Shown: positions 1 through 5,331 of the stretch, one piece after another | Layout of the letters: each line of letters starts with the position of its first letter | Position numbering within the stretch: position 1 is the stretch's first letter | From: Firmicutes bacterium UBA6226 | GTDB lineage: Bacteria; Bacillota_A; Clostridia; Peptostreptococcales; Acidaminobacteraceae | Assembly: GCA_002441045.1 (NCBI GenBank) | Contig: DJWQ01000247.1 | Span: 1-5,582, forward strand | Reading direction: 5' to 3' | Length of the DNA stretch: 5,582 nucleotides | Made by a program: the position numbers and the translations under genes | Notes under the pieces: model-generated | What the model was told of the DNA's origin: nothing | What the model saw: the letters and a program-made list of their open reading frames with translations, nothing else | Databases searched by the model: none

Positions 1-743
1 GTACCGACGTCTTTCCAGTAGCCTTCAAATTGGTAGGCATAAGTTTTCTTACCATCTGCCTTCATTTGTGGAATAATATCTTTGCCAAAGTCACCAGCTG
101 ACTCCGCTTTCTTTTCTTCTGCTATGAGGTAGGCCCGTAAAAGCTTCCAATTAAAAATATAAATTCCCATAGAAGCGAGGTTTGATCTTGCATGCTTTGG
201 CTTTTCCTCAAATTCTGTAATGAAATTATCCGCATCGACATTTAAAATACCAAATCGCGAGGTTTCTTCCCAAGGTACTTGAATGACAGAAATGGTGATA
301 TCTGCTTTTTTTGCAATGTGGAAATCTAACATTTTTGAGTAATCCATTTTATAAATATGATCACCAGAAAGAATGAGCACGAACTCAGGATCAAGTTCAT
401 CGATAAAGCTGATGTTTTCGAAGATAGCATTAGAGGTACCTTTGTACCATCTGCCACCTTGCTCGTTGGTGTAAGGCGGTAGTATTCTAACACCACCAGA
501 GCGTCTGTCTAAATCCCAAGCGCTACCGATACCGATGTGTGAGTTAAGCTGATAGGGCTTGTACTGAGTGAGTATACCAACGTCAAAAATATTAGAGTTG
601 GAGCAGTTGCTAAGAGGGAAATCTATTATTCTGTATTTTCCTCCAAAAGGGACTGCAGGTTTTGCAACCTCTTTTGTTAAGAGTTTTAGTCTGGAGCCTT
701 GACCTCCAGCTAAAAGCATAGCGATCATTTTTCCTTCTTTCAT
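1..743 (-). CDS. glgC: Glucose-1-phosphate adenylyltransferase (ADP-glucose pyrophosphorylase), N-terminal part
   Basis: This cytosolic enzyme makes ADP-glucose from ATP and glucose-1-phosphate, the committed step of bacterial glycogen synthesis. The first 247 codons are present; the C-terminus, including most of the left-handed beta-helix domain, lies beyond the left edge. Visible motifs are the nucleotide-binding loop LAGGQGSRL (residues 11-19), [20 protein letters not shown] (28-47), [12 protein letters not shown] (97-108, with the ATP-contacting Tyr100), LSGDHIY (125-131, with catalytic Asp128), FEEKP (178-182, with the sugar-phosphate-binding Lys181) and GYWKDVG at the cut end. The ATG at 743 is chosen because an AGGAGG sits 7 bases upstream. 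The gene starts 3 bp after glgB, so translational coupling is likely. By alignment with the E. coli protein, the fructose-1,6-bisphosphate-contacting Lys39 position is a glutamate here (Glu25), so classical FBP activation is doubtful. It is GlgC rather than the non-catalytic GlgD because the catalytic motifs are intact. Confidence 0.97.
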   Translation of the reverse strand, partial: MKEGKMIAMLLAGGQGSRLKLLTKEVAKPAVPFGGKYRIIDFPLSNCSNSNIFDVGILTQYKPYQLNSHIGIGSAWDLDRRSGGVRILPPYTNEQGGRWYKGTSNAIFENISFIDELDPEFVLILSGDHIYKMDYSKMLDFHIAKKADITISVIQVPWEETSRFGILNVDADNFITEFEEKPKHARSNLASMGIYIFNWKLLRAYLIAEEKKAESAGDFGKDIIPQMKADGKKTYAYQFEGYWKDVG

Positions 744-746
744 ACA

Positions 747-2678
747 TTAATCCTCCTTGTATTTGATAAACAAGCCTGAAAGGCCAGATAATTTGACTCT
801 GATCGTGTATGGACGATTGAAGCTTTTTTCTTTGGAAGCGACATACAGATTTTGGGTTGAAGCTTCTGTATCGTGACCACCGTATTTGACGTCGTCCGTA
901 TTGAGGATGACTTCATATTTTCCTGGATGATTAACGCCAACAGGATGGGCGTTTCTTGGCACTGGAGTAAAGTTGAAAACGGCTATGATTTTACTGCCAT
1001 CGGATGCAATTCTTTCAAATGAAATAACACTTTCGTCTTGGTTGTCTACCTCGATCCATTCATAGCCATCGTAAGTTGTATCTTGGTCGTATAAGCCTGA
1101 TTCATTCAGATAGATCCAGTTTAGATCCTTAAGGAAGTTTTTGATGCCCTTATGTGAGTCATACTCAAGTAAATGCCAGTCTAAAGCTTTCCATTCGTTC
1201 CATTCGATAAACTGTCCAAATTCACTGCCCATGAAGAGTAGTTTTTTACCGGGATGCGCATACATATAACTGTAAAGCAGGCGCAAGTTTGCAAACTTCT
1301 CATTATAGTTTCCTGGCATTTTATCCAGTAGAGAATGCTTGCCGTGAACGACTTCATCATGTGAAAGTGGTAAAACGAAGTACTCAGAAAATGCATAGGT
1401 CATCGTAAAGGTCAATGCACGATGAAAGCCTTTTCGATACACAGGGTCGAGGGCCATATATTCAAGGATGTCGTTCATCCAACCCATGTTCCATTTGTAA
1501 TTAAATCCCAAACCGCCTTCAGCGACTTTTCCGGAGACCTTTGCCCAAGACGTACTTTCTTCTGCCATCATCAGGACATCTGGATGAGTGTCGAAAACAG
1601 TGGTATTCATTTTCTTAATAAAATCAATGGCGTCAAGGTTTTCAAAGCCACCATACTTGTTTTTGAGTAACTTTCCACCAAAGTTGAGATAGAGCATATA
1701 TGCGACTGCGTCAATTCTAATCCCATCAATATGGTATTTTTCAATCCAATAAAAGAGATTTGAAATTAAGAAGGACTGAACCTCTGGTTTGCCATAATCG
1801 AAGTTGATGGTTCCCCATTGATCGTTATGCGCACGATCGTACTCTGATGACTCAAAAGTAGGAGAGCCGTCAAAATAGTAAAGGCCATGTGCATCTTTGC
1901 AGTAGTGGCATGGTACCCAATCTAAGATGACGCCAATACCATGCTGATGACAGGTATCAATGAAGTACATAAAATCTTTTGGCGTGCCGTAGCGGCTCGT
2001 AGGCGCAAAGTATCCTGTGACCTGATAACCCCATGAGCCATCATAAGGATGCTCCATTATGGGCATGAGTTCTATGTGTGTAAAGTTCATCTCTTTAACA
2101 TATGGAATGAGTTCTTCTGCGAGGTCGTGATAAGAGTATTGTGCACCATCGTGTTTTTTACGCCATGAGAGTAGATTTACTTCGTAAATGCTCATCGGCC
2201 TATGGTGGTGATCGGTATGACTTCTTTTATGTAGCCACCTAGAATCATGCCAGTCATAACCATTAAGGTCATAATATTTTGATGCGGTATGAGGTCTTTC
2301 CTCAGCATGAAATGCAAAGGGATCCGCTTTGTAAATGACTTGGTGTGAAGCTGTTGTAATTCTATATTTATAGCGATCATATGACTGAACATAGGGCACA
2401 CAAATTTGCCATACACCACTGTCTGAGATGCGCTGCATCGGTAAGTCATAATCGTTCCAGTTGTTAAAGTCGCCCACCAAATGAACTTCTCTTGCATTTG
2501 GTGCCCAAACGATGAATCTGACAGCTTCTGTCTCAAAATGTTGAATGGCATGCGCACCGAAAAAATTGTAGCTCATTTTGTTAGTGCCTTCATGAAACAA
2601 ATGAACATCGAGAGCACCCTCATTTAAATAAAAATAGCCTTTCTCCATAATTGTCTCCCTTAACTGTAGTTTCCGCAT
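747..2678 (-). CDS. glgB: 1,4-alpha-glucan branching enzyme (GH13)
   Basis: GlgB cuts alpha-1,4 glucan chains and rejoins them as alpha-1,6 branches, acting in the cytosol on the glucan built from ADP-glucose. The 643-residue protein has a CBM48 beta-sandwich near the N-terminus (about 45-135, with FIVWAPNAREVHLVGDFNNW), a GH13 barrel (about 160-530) and a C-terminal all-beta domain. Numbered from this start, the GH13 signatures are DWVPCHY (Asp253, His258), GIRIDAV (nucleophile Asp323), MMAEESTSW (acid/base Glu373) and LPLSHDEVVHGK (Asp441). The catalytic set is complete. The length fits the short form lacking the extra N1 domain. The start is uncertain. The ATG at 2678 has GGAGG 7 bases upstream and is preferred. 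An ATG at 2696 would add six residues but has only a poor site. One at 2648 has GGGAG 6 bases upstream and would remove ten. The gene follows lysR by 35 bp and precedes glgC by 3 bp, the Bacillus-type glgB-glgC order. Confidence 0.97.
   Translation of the reverse strand: MRKLQLRETIMEKGYFYLNEGALDVHLFHEGTNKMSYNFFGAHAIQHFETEAVRFIVWAPNAREVHLVGDFNNWNDYDLPMQRISDSGVWQICVPYVQSYDRYKYRITTASHQVIYKADPFAFHAEERPHTASKYYDLNGYDWHDSRWLHKRSHTDHHHRPMSIYEVNLLSWRKKHDGAQYSYHDLAEELIPYVKEMNFTHIELMPIMEHPYDGSWGYQVTGYFAPTSRYGTPKDFMYFIDTCHQHGIGVILDWVPCHYCKDAHGLYYFDGSPTFESSEYDRAHNDQWGTINFDYGKPEVQSFLISNLFYWIEKYHIDGIRIDAVAYMLYLNFGGKLLKNKYGGFENLDAIDFIKKMNTTVFDTHPDVLMMAEESTSWAKVSGKVAEGGLGFNYKWNMGWMNDILEYMALDPVYRKGFHRALTFTMTYAFSEYFVLPLSHDEVVHGKHSLLDKMPGNYNEKFANLRLLYSYMYAHPGKKLLFMGSEFGQFIEWNEWKALDWHLLEYDSHKGIKNFLKDLNWIYLNESGLYDQDTTYDGYEWIEVDNQDESVISFERIASDGSKIIAVFNFTPVPRNAHPVGVNHPGKYEVILNTDDVKYGGHDTEASTQNLYVASKEKSFNRPYTIRVKLSGLSGLFIKYKED
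751..756 (-). promoter_or_regulatory. Ribosome binding site of glgC
   Basis: AGGAGG on the minus strand lies 7 bases before the glgC ATG at 743, inside the Lys-Glu-Asp codons that end glgB. A ribosome finishing glgB therefore stops on top of the glgC initiation region, which favours coupled translation. It also selects the ATG at 743 over an out-of-frame ATG at 747-745 that overlaps the glgB stop codon. Confidence 0.85.
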
Positions 2679-2685
2679 ACTCAAA

Positions 2686-2690
2686 CCTCC
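2686..2690 (-). promoter_or_regulatory. Ribosome binding site deciding the glgB start
   Basis: GGAGG on the minus strand is 7 bases from the ATG at 2678. This favours 2678 over the longer ORF start at 2696, which would place this site inside the coding sequence. A second purine-rich site (AAGGGAG, 2661-2655) stands 6 bases before an in-frame ATG at 2648, so a shorter product from the same frame is also possible. Confidence 0.7.
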
Positions 2691-2713
2691 ATTCATAGGA
2701 TTTATATCCTAAA

Positions 2714-3613
2714 TTACAAGGTTTCGTCGCTTTTTTTTAAAATATTGAGGTATTTTTGTGTTGCAATGGATTGTGGTTTGTTTTTATTGAGTAATATCCC
2801 AATCGCAATCGATGGAATTGGCTCTGAAATGTCGATTAAATGCAGCTCGCCTTTTTTGATATAAGGGGCTGCCATGCGCTTTGGTACAAACCCTATGCCC
2901 ATGCCTGATAAAATAGCTTCTATTATAACGTCAAATGAACCAAACTCAAAAGCGGTGACGAGTTGCTCACCATGCTCTTGATAAAAACTCTCAAAGATCT
3001 TACGTGTCGTCGAATTTTTCTCCAGTGCCACCAAAGGAAGCTCTCTGATATCAGTTAAATGCTTGATGCCTTTAATGGGTTTTGAAGATACTAAAACATG
3101 ATCCAGTCGATCGAGTGGGTGTAAGTCTAAATCATCATATGAAACTTCTGGAGAAATGTTAATGATGGCCAAGTCTAACTCTCCTTTTTCAAGTTTCTCT
3201 ACAGATCTTGGTGAAGGACGATTGTTAATGGAGATTCTGACCTTTGGATACTTATCGTGAAAGCTTTTAATAGAATCGATTAAAAACAGACGAGTAATGG
3301 TATCGCTTGCACCTATAAAAATAGTTCCTTCATCAAGTGAGCGAATATTATCAATCGCTTTCTCGGCAGATAGGAAAAAGTGATAGGCTTTTTCAACGTG
3401 CTGGTAAAGGACATCGCCTTCATATGTCAGTGAGACGATGCGTCCCTGCCTGTAGAAGAGAGCAACCCCAAGCTGGGACTCTAAAGACTTGATGGCTTGA
3501 CTGACTGCTGATTGTGTAACATGAAGTGTTTGAGCCGCTTTAGAAAAGTTGAGTGCCTTTGCAGCGCAGTAGAAAATTTTATAAAGTTCAAAATTAACCG
3601 ATTGATGTTGCAT
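2714..3613 (-). CDS. LysR-type transcriptional regulator
   Basis: This is a 299-residue DNA-binding regulator with the standard LysR-family length and architecture. A winged helix-turn-helix fills the first 65 residues (FSKAAQTLHVTQSAVSQAIKS around 23-43). A linker helix follows (about 66-92), then a periplasmic-binding-protein-like effector domain from about residue 96 to the end, with the family-typical GMGIGFVPK near 237-245. GGGAGG lies 5 bases upstream of the ATG. Members act as tetramers controlled by a small ligand; the ligand here cannot be read from sequence. It is co-directional with glgB, ending 35 bp before the preferred glgB start with no terminator between, so it probably heads the glg operon. 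It is also divergent from the small ORF and exporter, the usual LysR arrangement relative to a target. Either or both could be its targets. It resembles the broad clostridial group of such regulators and matches no characterised member that I can name. Confidence 0.94.
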   Translation of the reverse strand: MQHQSVNFELYKIFYCAAKALNFSKAAQTLHVTQSAVSQAIKSLESQLGVALFYRQGRIVSLTYEGDVLYQHVEKAYHFFLSAEKAIDNIRSLDEGTIFIGASDTITRLFLIDSIKSFHDKYPKVRISINNRPSPRSVEKLEKGELDLAIINISPEVSYDDLDLHPLDRLDHVLVSSKPIKGIKHLTDIRELPLVALEKNSTTRKIFESFYQEHGEQLVTAFEFGSFDVIIEAILSGMGIGFVPKRMAAPYIKKGELHLIDISEPIPSIAIGILLNKNKPQSIATQKYLNILKKSDETL

Positions 3614-3650
3614 ATTGACCTCCCGGGTTAGTAATTACCCCTGCTGATTG

Positions 3651-3668
3651 TTATGTAAATTTAAATAA
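3651..3668. repeat. Imperfect 18-bp palindrome in the lysR leader
   Basis: TTATGTAAATTTAAATAA is self-complementary except for one pair (3655/3664). It lies just downstream of the predicted lysR transcription start, where a bound repressor could block transcription. AT-rich palindromes also arise by chance in DNA of this composition. Confidence 0.35.
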
Positions 3669-3682
3669 GTTCAGCTAATGTT

Positions 3683-3712
3683 ATTATACCAAGATAATGT
3701 CTATTTACACAA
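3683..3712 (-). promoter_or_regulatory. Candidate promoter of the lysR-glgB-glgC operon
   Basis: On the minus strand, a perfect extended -10 (TGGTATAAT, 3691-3683) is preceded 18 bp upstream by TTGTGT (3712-3707), a weak -35. The predicted start near 3675 would leave a leader of about 60 nt before the lysR ATG. The good extended -10 paired with a poor -35 is typical of promoters that can be activated. Confidence 0.6.
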
Positions 3713-3720
3713 ATAGTTAT
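3697..3720. repeat. Inverted repeat overlapping the lysR -35 (candidate operator)
   Basis: CTATTT-ACAC-AAATAG (3701-3716) is a perfect dyad with a 4-base centre. It is flanked, after two mismatched pairs, by further complementary bases. It covers the -35 element of the predicted lysR promoter, a usual position for autorepression. It is not a textbook T-N11-A LysR box, because its symmetry is even. Confidence 0.45.
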
Positions 3721-3747
3721 TTGAGAATTCTGAAAAATTGTTTCGTT

Positions 3748-3779
3748 AATGTTTGGTTAAAATGTAATTAACAAACGTT
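3748..3779. repeat. Long imperfect inverted repeat upstream of the plus-strand promoter
   Basis: The left arm (3748-3760) and right arm (3768-3779) pair over 12 positions, with one unpaired G (3756), one G-T pair and a 7-base centre. The core is GTTTG-G-TTAA against TTAACAAAC. No T-run follows on either strand and no gene ends here, so it is not an intrinsic terminator. It ends 37 bp upstream of the plus-strand -35, where an activator or repressor could bind. Confidence 0.4.
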
Positions 3780-3788
3780 TAATATATT

Positions 3789-3809
3789 TCTAACCTTATT
3801 TTAGTTAGA
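3789..3809. repeat. Short inverted repeat just upstream of the plus-strand -35
   Basis: TCTAAC-N9-GTTAGA forms 6-bp perfect arms ending 6 bp before the -35 hexamer at 3816. The position suits an activator site, but the short arms mean chance is possible. Confidence 0.3.
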
Positions 3810-3815
3810 TAAGTA

Positions 3816-3844
3816 TTGAACTTCAAAACAAAAAGTGATATAGT
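3816..3844 (+). promoter_or_regulatory. Candidate sigma-A promoter of the small ORF and exporter
   Basis: TTGAAC (3816-3821) and TATAGT (3839-3844) are separated by the optimal 17 bp, and a TG at 3836-3837 gives an extended -10. The predicted start is near 3851, about 55 nt before the small ORF. No better promoter is seen between the small ORF and the exporter, so the two are probably cotranscribed. Confidence 0.65.
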
Positions 3845-3905
3845 TAACTTACAGAATAGTTAATGTTGTTAGTTTATCTCTCTTTCATTCCATTAGGAGG
3901 TTATT

Positions 3906-4004
3906 ATGAATTACTTGAATATACAAACAGGCATCGATGGCAGAATTATTTTCTTACCAGTTCACGATGAAGAAAAACAAGCTAAATCAAGAAAAAACAA
4001 ATAA
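3906..4004 (+). CDS. 32-codon small ORF, possible leader peptide of the exporter gene
   Basis: The ORF encodes 32 residues, starting MNYLNIQTG, with a hydrophobic middle (RIIFLPV) and a very basic end (KQAKSRKNK), and stops with TAA. AGGAGG at 3895-3900 lies 5 bases before the ATG, the best ribosome binding site on the plus strand, and a good promoter lies upstream. This strongly suggests that it is translated. I do not recognise the family. It ends 51 bp before the exporter gene, whose own site (GGGGG, 8 bases from its ATG) is weaker. It may be a small cytosolic protein of unknown role, or a leader whose translation controls the exporter, as short ORFs do for some macrolide-resistance genes. 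The second idea is inference: I found no clear alternative hairpin that would hide the exporter start. Confidence 0.55.
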   Translation: MNYLNIQTGIDGRIIFLPVHDEEKQAKSRKNK

Positions 4005-4055
4005 GAATATGAAAAGCAAATAAGTTGATAGAAACGCATGCCGGGGGTTTGTTAG

Positions 4056-5291
4056 ATGAAAGAAATTAGAAATTTATGGCTGACACTTTGTGGTAAAGGT
4101 GTCAGCCAATTGGGTTCAAAATTATTTGGATTTGCAATGAGTTATTATATTTTAAAACTAACTGGATCAGCTCAGAGTTTCGCAATTTCATTACTCATCA
4201 CAACACTCCCTATCGTTTTACTTAGTCCGATAGCGGGTGCTATTGCAGATAAGATGAGTAGAAAGATCATCGTTGTTGGCGCAGATTTCATTAGCGGCAT
4301 CGTGATGCTGATGTTCTTTTTCTTTATTCCCAAATCGGGCCTCAGTTTATGGATGATCTATTTAGCTGAACTTGTCCTTGCTGTACTATTTGTCTTCCTT
4401 AATAGTGCGTTTGGGGCATCCTATCCGAACATCGTATCAAGAAACAATTTGACAAAGATCAACGCATATTCGCAAAGCATGGACAGCATCTTATCGATAT
4501 TATCTCCGATACTAGGAGGCATCATCTACGGTTTATTAGACATTAAACTCTTTTTCGTAATTAATGGTGTTTCATTTATACTATCTTCATTTAGCGAATG
4601 CTTTATTGATTTTAATATGTTTGCAGCCAGTAAAAAAGTTGCTTTGGTGAAAACGTCTATCGTGCAAAACCTTAAGGAAGGCTTTGGCTATGTCCTTAAG
4701 CAAAAGGCCTTTATGACGATTGCAATATATGCGCTTGTGATTAATTTTTTCCTTTCCGGATTTTCAATTATCCTTCCGGTAGATTTAATAACAACTCACG
4801 GCATATCACCTGAGGTTAATGGGTGGATTCAGGCGGCATTCCCGATCGGTGCAATTATCATGTCGATCATCGTAGGTAAAAAGAACATTCAGTTTTCACA
4901 ACCGCTTTTTAGAAATGCGATGTTGTTGTTTAGTTTGTTACTTTTTAGTTTTGCTGTGCCCGTTTTACCTGGAATAAACTTTGGCATATTAGTTCCTGGT
5001 TATTATAGTCTTATGATGCTTGGACTTGCAATGGTTGTGATACTAGTAAACGTGCCACTTCAGGTACTTTTCCAAGTAACCATCGAAGATGAATATAGAG
5101 GTAGAGCGATGGGTGTGCTTGGCGCTATGTCTCAAGGGGTTATGCCAATTGCATATATTTTAACTGGCGTTTTAATGGATGTTGTTCCGAGTTATGCATT
5201 ACTGTTGTTTGATGCTGCAGCACTTGGTATCATCGCTTTATCTGTGCAAAAAAATTCAGCACTAAAAGAGGTTGCCCTAACTGAAGGATAG
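4056..5291 (+). CDS. MFS transporter, macrolide-efflux-like (MFS_3 type) drug/H+ exporter
   Basis: This 411-residue integral membrane protein has about twelve hydrophobic helices, at roughly 12-34, 40-66, 72-92, 98-120, 143-162, 164-185, 218-240, 253-273, 285-303, 308-335, 352-374 and 378-397. The MFS loop 2-3 signature is clear (GAIADKMSRK, 61-70). A weaker counterpart (VGKKN, 273-277) and the subgroup-typical DEYRGRAMGVLG (345-356) lie in the second half. The opening NLWLTLCGKGVSQLGS and LKLTGSAQSFAI are characteristic of the Mef-like proton-driven exporters. The substrate cannot be deduced; it could be a drug, a metabolite or a lipid. The ATG at 4056 has GGGGG 8 bases upstream, a modest site, and gives an N-terminus matching the family. 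It lies 51 bp after the small ORF and 40 bp before the next gene. A 13-bp hairpin is embedded in codons 8-18. No terminator follows, so the downstream ORF is probably cotranscribed. Confidence 0.92.
   Translation: MKEIRNLWLTLCGKGVSQLGSKLFGFAMSYYILKLTGSAQSFAISLLITTLPIVLLSPIAGAIADKMSRKIIVVGADFISGIVMLMFFFFIPKSGLSLWMIYLAELVLAVLFVFLNSAFGASYPNIVSRNNLTKINAYSQSMDSILSILSPILGGIIYGLLDIKLFFVINGVSFILSSFSECFIDFNMFAASKKVALVKTSIVQNLKEGFGYVLKQKAFMTIAIYALVINFFLSGFSIILPVDLITTHGISPEVNGWIQAAFPIGAIIMSIIVGKKNIQFSQPLFRNAMLLFSLLLFSFAVPVLPGINFGILVPGYYSLMMLGLAMVVILVNVPLQVLFQVTIEDEYRGRAMGVLGAMSQGVMPIAYILTGVLMDVVPSYALLLFDAAALGIIALSVQKNSALKEVALTEG
4077..4108 (+). repeat. Strong hairpin inside the first codons of the exporter gene
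   Basis: The arms TGGCTGACACTTT (4077-4089) and AAAGGTGTCAGCCA (4096-4108, the first base of that string being the loop base at 4095) pair over 13 positions, with a single G-U pair and a 6-base loop. It starts 22 nt into the coding sequence, just beyond the footprint of an initiating ribosome. No T-run follows, so it is not an intrinsic terminator. It could act in RNA (initiation control or mRNA stability) or as a DNA operator for a dimeric regulator. That the structure exists is plain; any function is inferred. Confidence 0.6.
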
Positions 5292-5293
5292 TG

Positions 5294-5320
5294 TAATAAT
5301 AGATTAGAATACTATTGTTA
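5294..5320. repeat. Inverted repeat before the right-edge gene (candidate operator)
   Basis: TAATAATAG, a 9-base spacer, then CTATTGTTA: 9-bp arms with one mismatched (T-G) pair. They fill most of the 40-bp gap between the exporter stop and the next start and touch the latter's AGGAG (5320-5324). It has no T-run and a low GC content, so it is not a convincing terminator. An operator, or a structure hiding the ribosome binding site, fits better. Confidence 0.45.
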
Positions 5321-5331
5321 GGAGATCAATT

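Larger units (their letters stand above)
3614..3905. promoter_or_regulatory. Divergent AT-rich control region between lysR and the small ORF
   Basis: These 292 bp contain no credible gene. They hold one candidate promoter per strand, inverted repeats at 3651-3668, 3697-3720, 3748-3779 and 3789-3809, and repeated GTTAA/GTTAG words. The 9-mer GTTAATGTT occurs at 3745-3753 and 3859-3867, and a one-mismatch copy GCTAATGTT at 3674-3682. No riboswitch or T-box fold was recognised. Confidence 0.7.

Noticed and set aside
745..749. TAATG overlap of the glgB stop with an ATG
   Set aside because: That ATG is out of frame with GlgC. The true glgC start is at 743 with ideal ribosome binding site spacing.
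740..940. 66-codon open frame on the minus strand overlapping the glgB end and glgC start
   Set aside because: It is another frame of the glgB/glgC junction. Both true genes have full family motifs in their own frames and this one has none.
1181..1396. 71-codon minus-strand open frame inside glgB
   Set aside because: Shadow frame of the conserved GlgB barrel region, with no independent support.
1422..1670. 82-codon plus-strand open frame antisense to glgB
   Set aside because: Antisense shadow of conserved coding sequence with no convincing promoter or family resemblance.
2192..2557. 121-codon minus-strand open frame inside the 5' part of glgB
   Set aside because: Out-of-frame reading of the CBM48 region. 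The composition is unlike a real protein and the overlapping frame is clearly GlgB.
2697..2710. TATAAA-like string and hairpin before glgB as a separate promoter or terminator
   Set aside because: No properly spaced -35 was found. The stem is short and AT-rich with no following T-run, so neither role is supported.
2731..2738. Run of eight A residues near the end of lysR as a programmed slippage site
   Set aside because: It lies only seven codons before the stop, and no conserved alternative product or stimulatory structure is seen.
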